64,000 nt of DNA from Alphaproteobacteria bacterium (GTDB lineage: Bacteria > Pseudomonadota > Alphaproteobacteria > Micropepsales > Micropepsaceae), in the NCBI GenBank assembly GCA_024236055.1, contig JACKLF010000001.1:248001-312000 (forward strand), written 5' to 3'. The position numbers and the translations under genes are program-made. The notes under the pieces are model-generated. The model saw nothing but the letters and a program-made list of their open reading frames with translations, did no database searches and was not told the DNA's origin. This document shows, piece by piece, positions 42,702 to 51,279 of the stretch. The stretch's first letter is position 1, and each line of letters starts with the position of its first letter.

Positions 42702-43181
42702 ATGGGAAAGCAAACACGCGCGCGTGTTCTGGGCGACCATCAGGCGATGGCGGTTGCGCGCAATATCCGCGTCTCTCCGCGCAAGCTGAACCTGGTCGCG
42801 CAGCAGATCCGCGGCAAGAAGGTCGAACGCGCCCTCAACGAGCTGACGTTCAGCGAAAAGCGCATTGCCGGCGTGGTCAAGAAGGCCCTGCAGTCGGCCA
42901 TCGCCAACGCCGAGAACAACCACGACCTGGACGTTGACGACCTGGTCGTGAAGGAAGCGGTTGTCGGCAAGAACCTGCTGCTGCGCCGGTTCCACCCGCG
43001 CGCCCGCGGCAATGCCGGTGGCATCGAGAAGTTCTTCAGCCAGATCACCATCGTGGTCGAGGAAGCGCGCGAAGAGAAAAAGGAAGACGCCAAGCCCGTG
43101 AAGGGCAAGGCCAAGGCCAAACCCGCGGGCAAGGCCCCGGCCAGGAAGCCGGCCGCCAAGTCGAAGAAGGAAGCTGCGTAA
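42702..43181 (+). CDS. rplV: 50S ribosomal protein L22 with lysine/alanine-rich tail
   Basis: L22 lines the exit tunnel opposite L4. The core (MGKQTRARVLGDHQAMAVAR through ITIVVEEA) is standard at about 125 residues. A tail of about 35 residues rich in K, A, P and E (KPVKGKAKAKPAGKAPARK) follows, giving 159 residues. Comparable basic tails occur on L22 of some Alphaproteobacteria. ATG at 42702 was chosen over upstream in-frame codons because it matches the family start. Confidence 0.97.
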   Translation: MGKQTRARVLGDHQAMAVARNIRVSPRKLNLVAQQIRGKKVERALNELTFSEKRIAGVVKKALQSAIANAENNHDLDVDDLVVKEAVVGKNLLLRRFHPRARGNAGGIEKFFSQITIVVEEAREEKKEDAKPVKGKAKAKPAGKAPARKPAAKSKKEAA

Positions 43182-43900
43182 TGGGACAGAAGGTCAATCC
43201 CACGGGCCTGCGCCTGGGCATCAACCGTACCTGGGACTCGCGCTGGTATGCGGGCAAGAAGGAATACGGCAAGCTTCTGCAGGAAGACATCAAGATCCGC
43301 GAGTATCTCGGCGACAAGCTGAAGGCCGCGGGTGTGTCGCGCATCGTGATCGAGCGCCCGCACAAGAAGTGCCGCGTCACCATCCACTCGGCCCGTCCGG
43401 GCGTGGTGATCGGCAAGAAGGGCGCCGACATCGAGAAGCTGAAGAGCGACGTTCAGAAGTACACCACCGACGAGGTGCACCTGAACATCGTGGAAATCCG
43501 CAAGCCGGAAATCGACGCCAAGCTGGTGGCCGAGAATATCGCCCAGCAGCTGGAACGCCGCGTCGCCTTCCGCCGCGTGATGAAGCGTTCGGTGCAGACC
43601 GCCATGCGCCTTGGCGCACTGGGCATCCGCATCACCTGCTCGGGCCGCCTGGGCGGCGCCGAAATCGCCCGCGTGGAATGGTATCGCGAAGGCCGCGTGC
43701 CGCTGCACACGCTGCGCGCCGACATCGACTATGGCATCGCGACCGCCTTCACCACCTATGGCACCTGCGGCGTCAAGGTCTGGATCTTCAAGGGCGAGAT
43801 CATGGAGCATGATCCCTTCGCCACCGAAAAGCGCCAGACCAGCGAGAATGAAGGCCAGGGCCGTCCGGCGCGTGAGCGCGCCCCGGCTGCCGCCGAGTAA
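43181..43900 (+). CDS. rpsC: 30S ribosomal protein S3
   Basis: S3 lines the mRNA entry tunnel. The 239-residue product begins MGQKVNPTGLRLGINRTWDS. The KH domain holds PGVVIGKKGADIEKL and the C-terminal domain GRLGGAEIARVEWYREGRVP. The tail is acidic then alanine-rich. Its ATG overlaps the rplV TAA by one base. Confidence 0.98.
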   Translation: MGQKVNPTGLRLGINRTWDSRWYAGKKEYGKLLQEDIKIREYLGDKLKAAGVSRIVIERPHKKCRVTIHSARPGVVIGKKGADIEKLKSDVQKYTTDEVHLNIVEIRKPEIDAKLVAENIAQQLERRVAFRRVMKRSVQTAMRLGALGIRITCSGRLGGAEIARVEWYREGRVPLHTLRADIDYGIATAFTTYGTCGVKVWIFKGEIMEHDPFATEKRQTSENEGQGRPARERAPAAAE

Positions 43901-43912
43901 AAGAGAAGAACC

Positions 43913-44326
43913 ATGCTGTCACCCAAGCGCACAAAATTCCGCAAGCAGTTCAAGGGGCGCATCCATGGCGCGGCCAAGGCCGGCACCACCCTGGCTTTCG
44001 GCTCCTATGGCATCAAGGCGCTGGAGCCTGAACGCCTGAATGCGCGCGAGATCGAGGCGGCCCGCCGCGCGATCACCCGCCAGATGAAGCGCGCCGGCCG
44101 CGTGTGGATTCGCATTTTCCCGGACGTGCCGGTGTCCAAGAAGCCCGCCGAAGTGCGCATGGGCTCGGGCAAGGGCGCGCCGGAATACTGGGTGGCCAAG
44201 GTCAAGCCGGGCCGCATCCTGTTCGAGATCGACGGTGTGGACGAGGTGACCGCCCGCGAGGCGATGCGCCTGGGCCAGGCCAAGCTGTCGATCGCAACCA
44301 AGTTCATCCAGCGCACCGGCGCCTGA
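43913..44326 (+). CDS. rplP: 50S ribosomal protein L16
   Basis: L16 helps position A-site tRNA. It is 137 residues, starting MLSPKRTKFRKQFKGRIHG, with the conserved arginine loop MGSGKGAPEYWVAKVKPGRI; the arginine usually hydroxylated in this region lies just before it (AEVR). AGAGAAGAACC precedes the ATG. Confidence 0.98.
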   Translation: MLSPKRTKFRKQFKGRIHGAAKAGTTLAFGSYGIKALEPERLNAREIEAARRAITRQMKRAGRVWIRIFPDVPVSKKPAEVRMGSGKGAPEYWVAKVKPGRILFEIDGVDEVTAREAMRLGQAKLSIATKFIQRTGA

Positions 44327-44337
44327 GGACAATCGAT

Positions 44338-44595
44338 ATGGCTAAGAAAGCGACCCCCGCGAAAAAGGCCACCGCCGCGAAAGTGGCGAGCAAGGCCGAT
44401 GACTTCCGCGCCAAGAGCGTGGACGAACTGGCGACCGAGCTGGTCGGCCTGAAGAAGGAGCAGTTCAACCTGCGCTTTCAGCGGGCCAACGGCCAGGTGG
44501 AAAACACCGGCCGCATCCGCACGCTGCGCCGTGACATCGCGCGCATCCAGACCGTTCTCACCGAGCAGCGCCGCGCTGCCCAGACCAAGGCCTAA
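44338..44595 (+). CDS. rpmC: 50S ribosomal protein L29 with N-terminal extension
   Basis: L29 lies beside L23 at the tunnel exit. The core (DFRAKSVDELATELVGLKKE then FNLRFQRANGQVENTGRIR) is standard. It is preceded by a lysine/alanine repeat segment (MAKKATPAKKATAAKVASKA), making 85 residues against about 65 usual. ATG at 44338 follows GAGGACAATCG, so the extension is probably real. Confidence 0.95.
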   Translation: MAKKATPAKKATAAKVASKADDFRAKSVDELATELVGLKKEQFNLRFQRANGQVENTGRIRTLRRDIARIQTVLTEQRRAAQTKA

Positions 44596-44599
44596 GCCC

Positions 44600-44839
44600 A
44601 TGCCCAAGCGAATTCTTCAGGGTACCGTCGTTTCCGACAAGAACGCCAAGACCGTGGTGGTGCAGGTGGAACGCCGCTTCCTCCACCCGCTCATGGGCAA
44701 GACCGTGCGCCGGTCGAAGAAGTATCACGCCCATGACGAAAAGGGCGAGATCAAGGTGGGCGATGTCGTCCGCATTCAGGAATGCCGTCCGCTTTCCAAG
44801 CTGAAGAGCTGGGAAGTGGTTGGCCGCGTCGGCAAGTAA
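44600..44839 (+). CDS. rpsQ: 30S ribosomal protein S17
   Basis: S17 is a primary 16S rRNA-binding protein. The 79-residue OB-fold protein reads MPKRILQGTVVSDKNAKTVV, then HPLMGKTVRRSKKYHAHDE and the conserved VGDVVRIQECRPLSKLKSW. It starts four bases after rpmC. Confidence 0.97.
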   Translation: MPKRILQGTVVSDKNAKTVVVQVERRFLHPLMGKTVRRSKKYHAHDEKGEIKVGDVVRIQECRPLSKLKSWEVVGRVGK

Positions 44840-44860
44840 CGGCGCGAAGGGAGCAAAACC

Positions 44861-45229
44861 ATGATTCAGATGCAAACTGAGCTCGATGTTGCCGACAACA
44901 GCGGTGCCAAGAGCGTTATGTGCATCAAGGTGCTCGGCGGTTCGCACCGCCGTTACGCCGATGTTGGCGACATCATTGTCGTCTCCGTGAAGGAAGCCAT
45001 TCCGCGCGGCCGCGTGAAGAAGGGCGAAGTGCTGAAGGCCGTCGTGGTCCGCACCGCCAAGGGCGTGCGCCGTCCCGATGGCAGCCTGATCCGCTTCGAC
45101 GGCAACGCCGCCGTGCTGGTCAACCAGCAGGGCGAGCCGATCGGCACCCGCATCTTCGGACCGGTCACCCGCGAGCTGCGCTCCAAGGGTCAGATGAAGA
45201 TCATTTCGCTCGCGCCGGAGGTTCTGTGA
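44861..45229 (+). CDS. rplN: 50S ribosomal protein L14
   Basis: L14 contacts 16S rRNA in the intersubunit bridge. Complete at 122 residues, with MIQMQTELDVADNSGAKSVM and the signature VVVRTAKGVRRPDGSLIRFD. GAAGGGAGC precedes the ATG. First gene of the spc group; its TGA overlaps the rplX start. Confidence 0.98.
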   Translation: MIQMQTELDVADNSGAKSVMCIKVLGGSHRRYADVGDIIVVSVKEAIPRGRVKKGEVLKAVVVRTAKGVRRPDGSLIRFDGNAAVLVNQQGEPIGTRIFGPVTRELRSKGQMKIISLAPEVL

Positions 45230-45543
45230 TGAGCAATATCCGCAAGGGCGACAATGTCGTGGTCCTGACCGGCCGCGACAAGGGCAAGAAGGGCTCGGTG
45301 CTCAAGGTGTTCCCCAAGGAAGACCGCGCACTGGTCCAGGGCGTCAACATCGTCAAGCGCCACCAGCGCCAGACGCAGACGCAGCAGGCCGGGATCGTCA
45401 GCAAGGAAGCGCCGATCCAGCTTTCGAATATCGCGCATGTCGACCCCAAGTCGGGCAAGGCGACGCGCATTGGAATGAAGACGCTGGGCGACGGCCGCAA
45501 GGTGCGTTTCGCCAAGAAGTCGGGTGAGGTCATCGATGTCTGA
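45229..45543 (+). CDS. rplX: 50S ribosomal protein L24
   Basis: L24 initiates 50S assembly. The 104-residue KOW protein begins MSNIRKGDNVVVLTGRDKGK and contains GVNIVKRHQRQTQTQQAGI. The start overlaps rplN (TGATG) and its end overlaps the rplE start by eight bases. Confidence 0.97.
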   Translation: MSNIRKGDNVVVLTGRDKGKKGSVLKVFPKEDRALVQGVNIVKRHQRQTQTQQAGIVSKEAPIQLSNIAHVDPKSGKATRIGMKTLGDGRKVRFAKKSGEVIDV

Positions 45544-46189
45544 CGCAGGCCAGAAGGCGAAGCCGTCCAAGAAGGACGAATCCAAGCGCCGCGAAGTCAA
45601 CAAGGGCACGTCCGTGTCGCTTGGCGAACGCGCGACCGAGGCCGGCTATGTGCCGCGCTTCAAGCAGCGCTACAACGAAACCATCCGCAAGTCGCTGATG
45701 GAGAAGTTCGGCTACAAGAACGCCATGCAGGTGCCCAAGCTGAACAAGGTCGTGCTGAACATCGGCGCGGGCGAGGCGGCTTCGGACGGCAAGAAGATCC
45801 AGCAGGCGCTGAACGACCTGACCGCGATCGCCGGCCAGAAGGCCGTGCCGACCCGCGCCAAGAAGGCCATCGCCTCCTTCAAGATCCGCGAAGGCCTGCC
45901 GATCGGCGCCAAGGTCACGCTGCGCGGCGACCAGATGTACGAGTTCGTCGACCGCCTGATCACCACCGCGCTGCCGCGCGTGCGCGACTTCCGCGGCATC
46001 AGCGGCAAGAGCTTCGACGGCCGCGGCAACTATGCCATGGGCCTGAAGGAGCACATCGTCTTCGTCGAAATCGACTACGACAAGACCGAAACCGTGTGGG
46101 GCATGGATATCGTCTTCAACACCTCTGCGAAGACCGACGCGGAAGCCAGGGCGCTTCTCGAAGGCTTCCAGTTTCCGTTCACGAATTGA
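45536..46189 (+). CDS. rplE: 50S ribosomal protein L5 with N-terminal extension
   Basis: L5 binds 5S rRNA and bridges to S13. The core starts at YVPRFKQRYNETIRKSL and holds PKLNKVVLNIGAGEAASD and FDGRGNYAMGLKEH. About 35 extra charged residues precede it (MSDAGQKAKPSKKDESKRRE), for 217 in total. ATG at 45536 lies inside the rplX end, supporting coupling. A shorter start inside the extension cannot be excluded. Confidence 0.95.
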   Translation: MSDAGQKAKPSKKDESKRREVNKGTSVSLGERATEAGYVPRFKQRYNETIRKSLMEKFGYKNAMQVPKLNKVVLNIGAGEAASDGKKIQQALNDLTAIAGQKAVPTRAKKAIASFKIREGLPIGAKVTLRGDQMYEFVDRLITTALPRVRDFRGISGKSFDGRGNYAMGLKEHIVFVEIDYDKTETVWGMDIVFNTSAKTDAEARALLEGFQFPFTN

Positions 46190-46196
46190 GGCAGTC

Positions 46197-46502
46197 ATGG
46201 CAAAAACGAGCCAGATCAACCGGAACAAGAAGCGCGAAAAGCTGGTGGCCCAGTATGCCGCCAAGCGCGCCGCGCTGAAGGCCCAGGCCGAAGACGAGAA
46301 CCTGCCGCAGGAAGAGCGCTTCGCCGCCCGCCTGAAGCTGGCCAAGCTGCCGCGCAATTCGTCCAAGGTCCGCATCCATCACCGCTGCGAACTGTCGGGC
46401 CGTCCCAAGGGTTACTATCGCAAGCTCAAGATGAGCCGTATCGCGCTGCGCTCGCTTGGCAATTTCGGCCAGGTCCCCGGCATGACCAAGGCGAGCTGGT
46501 AA
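46197..46502 (+). CDS. rpsN: 30S ribosomal protein S14
   Basis: S14 is a 30S head protein. At 101 residues with only one cysteine near the C-terminal signature (HHRCELSGRPKGYYRKLKM), this is the long, zinc-free form. It begins MAKTSQINRNKKREKLV, seven bases after rplE. Confidence 0.97.
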   Translation: MAKTSQINRNKKREKLVAQYAAKRAALKAQAEDENLPQEERFAARLKLAKLPRNSSKVRIHHRCELSGRPKGYYRKLKMSRIALRSLGNFGQVPGMTKASW

Positions 46503-46512
46503 GGAGAACACC

Positions 46513-46905
46513 ATGATCATCGATCCGATTGGCGATCTTCTGACCCGCATCCGCAATGGCCAGATGCGCCGCAGCGCCAAGGTCCGTGCCCCCAATTCGC
46601 GCCTGCGCGTGCGTCTGCTCGACGTGCTGACCGCCGAAGGCTACATCCGCGGCTATGCCGAGGTGGAAACCAAGGGCAAGCGCGAGCTGGAAATCGAACT
46701 GAAGTATCACGAGGGCCTGCCGGTCATTCGCGAAATCAAGCGCGTGTCCACCCCCGGCCGCCGTGTCTATTCCTCTGTCAGCGATCTGAAACCGCACCGC
46801 GCCGGCCTTGGCGTGTCGATCCTCTCCACGCCCCAGGGCGTGATGACCGACGCCTCGGCCCGCGAGAAGAATGTCGGCGGCGAAGTTCTCTGTCAGGTGT
46901 TCTAA
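46513..46905 (+). CDS. rpsH: 30S ribosomal protein S8
   Basis: S8 binds the central domain of 16S rRNA and represses the spc operon in E. coli. The 130-residue product reads MIIDPIGDLLTRIRNGQMRR and ends with the conserved GLGVSILSTPQGVMTDASAR and GGEVLCQVF. AAGGAGAACACC precedes the ATG. Confidence 0.98.
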   Translation: MIIDPIGDLLTRIRNGQMRRSAKVRAPNSRLRVRLLDVLTAEGYIRGYAEVETKGKRELEIELKYHEGLPVIREIKRVSTPGRRVYSSVSDLKPHRAGLGVSILSTPQGVMTDASAREKNVGGEVLCQVF

Positions 46906-46915
46906 GGAGCTATCG

Positions 46916-47449
46916 ATGTCCCGTATTGGCAAAAGGCCGGTCGCGCTGCCCCAGGGCGTCACCGCTTCGATCGACGGCCAGACCGTGAAGGTCAAGGGCC
47001 CGAAGGGCGAGCTGAGCGTCAAGCTGGTGCCGGAAGTTTCCGTTGCGCTGGGCGATGGCGGCATCACCGTCAGCCCCCGCAAGGAGATGGAACGCGCCGC
47101 CCAGATGTGGGGCCTGTCGCGCACGCTGGTGAACAATCTGGTCACCGGCGTGACCACCGGTTTCACCCAGAAGCTGGAAATCCAGGGCGTCGGCTACCGC
47201 GCTGCGGTGCAGGGCAAGACCCTGAACCTGCAGCTCGGCTTCAGCCACGACGTGCCCTATGCGATCCCCGATGGCATCACCATCACCGCCGAAAAGCCCA
47301 CCATGATCAGCGTGTCGGGCATCGACAAGCAGCTGGTGGGCCAGGTCGCCGCGGAAATCCGCGCCTGGCGTCCGCCGGAGCCCTACAAGGGCAAGGGCGT
47401 GCGCTATGAAGGCGAATATGTCCGCCGCAAGGAAGGCAAGAAGAAGTAA
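46916..47449 (+). CDS. rplF: 50S ribosomal protein L6
   Basis: L6 lies near the factor-binding centre. It is 177 residues long, starts MSRIGKRPVALPQGVTASID and carries the signature segment EPYKGKGVRYEGEYVRRKEG near the C-terminus. TAAGGAGC, from the end of rpsH, serves as its ribosome-binding site. Confidence 0.98.
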   Translation: MSRIGKRPVALPQGVTASIDGQTVKVKGPKGELSVKLVPEVSVALGDGGITVSPRKEMERAAQMWGLSRTLVNNLVTGVTTGFTQKLEIQGVGYRAAVQGKTLNLQLGFSHDVPYAIPDGITITAEKPTMISVSGIDKQLVGQVAAEIRAWRPPEPYKGKGVRYEGEYVRRKEGKKK

Positions 47450-47450
47450 G

Positions 47451-47798
47451 ATGAGCACGAACCTCTTCGATAAGCGCAAGTCGCGCAACCGTCACCGCCT
47501 GTCCACCCACGGCTCGCGTCCGCGCCTGTCGGTCTTCCGTTCGGGCAGGCACATCTATGCCCAGGTGATCGACGACGCCCAGGCCGTGACCGTGGCCGCC
47601 GCCTCGACCAACGAGAAGGACGGCAAGACTGCCAAGTCCTGGAACGTGGAAGCGGCCGGCGAGGTGGGCAAGAAGATCGCCCAGCGCGCCAAGGCCGCCG
47701 GCGTTACCCAGGTCATGTTCGACCGTGGCGGTTACATCTATCACGGGCGCATCAAGGCGCTCGCCGACGCCGCCCGCGAAGGCGGTCTCGAGTTTTAA
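47451..47798 (+). CDS. rplR: 50S ribosomal protein L18
   Basis: L18 binds 5S rRNA with L5. The 115-residue product has RPRLSVFRSGRHIYAQVIDD and the ending FDRGGYIYHGRIKALADAAR. It starts one base after the rplF stop; the ribosome-binding site is inside the rplF lysine codons. Confidence 0.97.
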   Translation: MSTNLFDKRKSRNRHRLSTHGSRPRLSVFRSGRHIYAQVIDDAQAVTVAAASTNEKDGKTAKSWNVEAAGEVGKKIAQRAKAAGVTQVMFDRGGYIYHGRIKALADAAREGGLEF

Positions 47799-47847
47799 GG
47801 TTTTCATGGCGGGCCACGCGCTCCGCTTTAGAAGGTAAGGACCAGAT

Positions 47848-48441
47848 ATGGCACGCGAAGGACAGCAGCGGGATTCCAGGGACGGCGGGCGCGGCCGTGG
47901 CCGTGGGCGCGACAAGGAAGAGCAGAGCGATCTGATCGACAAGCTGGTGCACATCAACCGTGTCGCCAAGGTCGTGAAGGGTGGCCGCCGCTTCGGTTTT
48001 GCCGCCCTGGTCGTGGTCGGCGATGGCAATGGCCGCGTCGGTTTCGGTCACGGCAAGGCGCGCGAAGTGCCTGAAGCCATCCGCAAGGCGACGGACGACG
48101 CCAAGAAGGCGATGATCCGCGTTCCGCTGAAGGACGGCCGCACCCTGCATCATGAAGTGCGCGGCCATCACGGCGCGGGCAAGGTTGTCGTGCGTCCGGC
48201 CCCGGCCGGTACCGGCATCATCGCCGGCGGCCCGATGCGCGCGGTGTTCGAGGCGCTGGGTGTGGGCGATGTCGTGTCCAAGTCGCTGGGCACCTCCAAC
48301 CCCTACAACATGGTGCGCGCCACCTTCGACGCCCTGACCCACCAGCAGAGCCCGCGCATGGTCGCCCAGCGCCGTGGCCGTTCCGTGTCGGAAATTCTCG
48401 CTCGCCGCGAGGATGCGCCGGCCGCGGAAGCCAGCGCCTAA
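47848..48441 (+). CDS. rpsE: 30S ribosomal protein S5
   Basis: S5 affects decoding accuracy and helicase activity at mRNA entry. The 197-residue protein has a glycine/arginine-rich start (MAREGQQRDSRDGGRGRGRG), then the conserved double-stranded RNA-binding-like fold with KVVKGGRRFGFAALVVVGDG and the motif AGTGIIAGGPMRAVFEALG. It is longer than the 167 of E. coli at both ends. Confidence 0.97.
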   Translation: MAREGQQRDSRDGGRGRGRGRDKEEQSDLIDKLVHINRVAKVVKGGRRFGFAALVVVGDGNGRVGFGHGKAREVPEAIRKATDDAKKAMIRVPLKDGRTLHHEVRGHHGAGKVVVRPAPAGTGIIAGGPMRAVFEALGVGDVVSKSLGTSNPYNMVRATFDALTHQQSPRMVAQRRGRSVSEILARREDAPAAEASA

Positions 48442-48453
48442 AGGAACAGGACA

Positions 48454-48663
48454 ATGGCCGAGAAAAAGACCAAGCCGGCGAAGACGGTCACCGTCCGCCA
48501 GATTCGCAGCGCCAACCGCAAGCCGGACATCCAGGCGCAGACCCTCAAGGGCCTTGGCCTGGGCAAGATCCGCCGTACCCGCACGCTGGAGGATACCCCT
48601 TCGGTGCGCGGCATGATCAATGCGGTCAAGCACCTCGTCGAGATCGTCGAGGAAGGGAAGTAA
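48454..48663 (+). CDS. rpmD: 50S ribosomal protein L30
   Basis: This small large-subunit protein of 69 residues contains VTVRQIRSANRKPDIQAQTL and GLGLGKIRRTRTLEDTPSVR, the L30 signature. A short lysine-rich start (MAEKKTKPAK) precedes the core. AAAGGAACAGGACA precedes the ATG. Confidence 0.97.
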   Translation: MAEKKTKPAKTVTVRQIRSANRKPDIQAQTLKGLGLGKIRRTRTLEDTPSVRGMINAVKHLVEIVEEGK

Positions 48664-48667
48664 TCCG

Positions 48668-49219
48668 ATGAAGCTCAACGAAATCCGCAACAATCCCGGC
48701 GCCCACAAGCGCAAGGACAAGCTGGGCCGCGGTTCCTCCTCGGGCCTGGGCAAGACCAGCGGCCGCGGCGTCAAGGGCGCCAAGGCGCGTACCGGCAACC
48801 AGGTGCATGGCTTCGAAGGCGGCCAGATGCCGCTGCACATGCGCATGCCCAAGCGCGGCTTCAACAACATCTTCGCCAAAGACTTTTCCGAGGTGAACCT
48901 GGGCCGCCTGCAGAGGGCGATCGACGAAAAGCGCCTGGATGCGTCGGCCAAGATCACCGAAGAGGTGCTGCGCAAGTCCGGCCTGGCCCACAAGAGCCGC
49001 GACGGCATCCGTCTGCTGGCCAAGGGCGAGATCAAGACCAAGATCGACATCGAAGTGGCCGGCGCCAGCGCCGCCGCCAAGGAAGCGGTCGAAAAGGCCG
49101 GCGGCAGCCTGACCACGACCTTCACCAAGAAGGTCTATGCCAACAAGAAGGGCGAGCCGGGCAAGCGCCAGAAGCGCCGCGCCGAGGCCGCCGAAAAGCG
49201 CGCCGCCCGCAAGGCGTAA
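48668..49219 (+). CDS. rplO: 50S ribosomal protein L15
   Basis: L15 is a late-assembly protein with a glycine-rich N-terminal tail (GRGSSSGLGKTSGRGVKGAK) and the segment GFEGGQMPLHMRMPKRGF. At 183 residues it is longer than the usual 144-160 because of a basic C-terminal extension (KRQKRRAEAAEKRAARKA). It starts four bases after rpmD. Confidence 0.97.
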   Translation: MKLNEIRNNPGAHKRKDKLGRGSSSGLGKTSGRGVKGAKARTGNQVHGFEGGQMPLHMRMPKRGFNNIFAKDFSEVNLGRLQRAIDEKRLDASAKITEEVLRKSGLAHKSRDGIRLLAKGEIKTKIDIEVAGASAAAKEAVEKAGGSLTTTFTKKVYANKKGEPGKRQKRRAEAAEKRAARKA

Positions 49220-49229
49220 ACATTATGGC

Positions 49230-49256
49230 GCGTCCCGCCTCGAAAGGGCGGGACGC
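49230..49256 (+). promoter_or_regulatory. Perfect 10-bp hairpin between rplO and secY
   Basis: GCGTCCCGCC at 49230-49239, loop TCGAAAG, and GGCGGGACGC at 49247-49256 pair completely. No U-tract follows, so it is not a classical terminator. It may protect or separate the ribosomal part of the transcript from secY-adk, or be a pausing site. Confidence 0.5.
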
Positions 49257-49336
49257 AGCCTCTATATAAGGGCGGGATTCACGCGCCGCCGATTCTGGCA
49301 CCCGCTTTTGGGCCGGCGCGAATTGGGAGCAGCCTG

Positions 49337-50677
49337 ATGGCATCTGCAGCCGAACAACTGGCCGCCAATTTCAATTTCGCAAACCTTGGCAAGGCCAAGG
49401 AACTGCGCCAGCGCATCTTCTTCACCTTGGGGGCGCTGGTCGTGGCCCGCATCGGGTCCTACATCCCCATGCCCGGCATCGACCCGGCGGCCCTGGCCCA
49501 GCAGATCCAGCAGTCCGGCGGCGGCCTGCTCGACGTGTTCAACACCCTGTCGGGTGGCGCGGTCGGGCGCATGGCGGTCTTCGCCCTGGGCATCATGCCC
49601 TACATCTCGGCCTCCATTATCATCCAGCTGATGACCACGGTGTTTCCGGAACTGGAAGCGCTGAAGAAGGAAGGCGCGGCCGGCCAGAAGATCATCAACC
49701 AGTATACCCGTTACGGCACCGTCGCCCTGGCCGCGATCCAGGCCTGGGGCATCGCCGTAGGGCTCGAACATTTCGGCGGGGCAGGGCAGATCGTCATCCA
49801 TCCCGGCTGGTTCTTCCGCATCGGCGCGGTCATCACCCTGACCGGCGGCACCATGCTGCTGATGTGGATCGGCGAACAGATCACCAGCCGCGGCGTCGGC
49901 AACGGCATCTCGCTGATCATCTTCGCCGGCATCGTGGCGCGCTTTCCCACCATCATCGCCCAGACGCTGGAATCGGCGCGCACCGGTGCGACCAACCCGC
50001 TGCTGGTCATCTTCTTCGGCGCCTTCACCGTGGTGCTGGTCGGCTTCATCGTGTTCATGGAGCGCGCCCAGCGGCGCCTGTTCGTCACCTATCCAAAACG
50101 ACAGGTCGGCAACAAGGTCTATGGCGGGGAAAGCTCGCACCTGCCGCTGAAGCTGAACGTGTCGGGCGTCATCCCGCCGATCTTCGCGTCCTCGATCCTG
50201 CTGCTGCCCACCACCGTGGCCAGCTTCAACGCCCAGAACCTGCCGGGCTGGCTGCAGACCGTGGTCACCTTTGTCAGCCGCGGCCAGCCGCTCTACATGA
50301 TCCTCTATGCGCTGCTGATCATCTTCTTCGCCTTCTTCTACACCTCGGTCGTGTTCAACCCGGAGGAGACGGCGGAAAACCTGAAGAAGTATGGCGGCGT
50401 GTTCCCCGGCATCCGGCCCGGCAAGAAAAGCGCGCAGTTCATCGACTACACGCTTACCCGCATCACGGTGATCGGCGCGGCCTACCTGACGGTGGTTTGC
50501 CTGATCCCGGAATTCATGTTCTATGAATACAACCTGTCGTTCGCCCTGGGCGGGACCTCGATCCTGATCGTGGTCAGCGTGACGATGGATACGGTGGCCC
50601 AGATTCAGAGCCATCTGGTTGCCCAGCAGTATGAAGGCCTGCTGAAAAAATCAAAACTAAGGGGAGCGCGCCGTTGA
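49337..50677 (+). CDS. secY: Preprotein translocase subunit SecY
   Basis: SecY forms the protein-conducting channel of the inner membrane. The 446-residue protein has about ten hydrophobic segments, the plug/TM2 region around GGAVGRMAVFALGIMPYISA, and the cytoplasmic loops with KRQVGNKVYGGESSHLPLK and PGIRPGKKSAQFIDYTLTR, which contact SecA and the ribosome. The TGA overlaps the TTG start of adk. Confidence 0.98.
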   Translation: MASAAEQLAANFNFANLGKAKELRQRIFFTLGALVVARIGSYIPMPGIDPAALAQQIQQSGGGLLDVFNTLSGGAVGRMAVFALGIMPYISASIIIQLMTTVFPELEALKKEGAAGQKIINQYTRYGTVALAAIQAWGIAVGLEHFGGAGQIVIHPGWFFRIGAVITLTGGTMLLMWIGEQITSRGVGNGISLIIFAGIVARFPTIIAQTLESARTGATNPLLVIFFGAFTVVLVGFIVFMERAQRRLFVTYPKRQVGNKVYGGESSHLPLKLNVSGVIPPIFASSILLLPTTVASFNAQNLPGWLQTVVTFVSRGQPLYMILYALLIIFFAFFYTSVVFNPEETAENLKKYGGVFPGIRPGKKSAQFIDYTLTRITVIGAAYLTVVCLIPEFMFYEYNLSFALGGTSILIVVSVTMDTVAQIQSHLVAQQYEGLLKKSKLRGARR

Positions 50678-51252
50678 ACCTGGTATTGTTCGGACCTCCG
50701 GGGGCGGGGAAGGGCACGCAGGCGAAAATTCTCAAGGATGCGCGGGGCCTGCCGCAACTGTCCACCGGCGACATGCTGCGCGCCGCCATCGCGGCGGGAA
50801 CGCCGCTGGGCGTGCGCTGCAAGGCGCTTCTCGACAAGGGCGAGCTGGTGCCCGACGAGGTGGTGATCGACATCATCGGCCAGCGCTATGACGAGCCCGA
50901 TTGCACGGGCGGCGCGGTGTTCGACGGCTTTCCCCGCACCATCCCCCAGGCCGAGGCGCTGGACGCCATGCTGGCGGCGCGCGGCCGCAAGATCGACCTG
51001 GTGCTGGAACTGAAGGTGGAGGATGAGGTCCTGCTCTCGCGCGTCGAGGCCCGCATCAAGGCCGGCGGCGTGCTGCGCAGCGACGACACCCCCGAAACCC
51101 TGAAGCACCGGCTGGGCGTCTATTACAAGAACACGGCTCCGCTGATCGACTTCTACCGCCGCCAGGGCAAGTTGAAGACGGTCGACGGCATGGCCCCGGT
51201 CGAGTCGGTGACCAGCCAGATCGCCGCCGTCCTGGACACCGTTCCGGCCTGA
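50674..51252 (+). CDS. adk: Adenylate kinase (short form)
   Basis: Adk interconverts ATP plus AMP with two ADP. The TTG start at 50674 overlaps the secY stop and follows AAGGGGAGCG. P-loop GPPGAGKGTQAK is at the N-terminus, and DGFPRTIPQAEALD is the family signature. At 192 residues it lacks the long LID insertion and the zinc cysteines of the 214-residue form, as is usual in Alphaproteobacteria. Confidence 0.97.
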   Translation: MNLVLFGPPGAGKGTQAKILKDARGLPQLSTGDMLRAAIAAGTPLGVRCKALLDKGELVPDEVVIDIIGQRYDEPDCTGGAVFDGFPRTIPQAEALDAMLAARGRKIDLVLELKVEDEVLLSRVEARIKAGGVLRSDDTPETLKHRLGVYYKNTAPLIDFYRRQGKLKTVDGMAPVESVTSQIAAVLDTVPA

Positions 51253-51279
51253 AAGCCCGTTCCTGCCCGCCTTCCGGGG

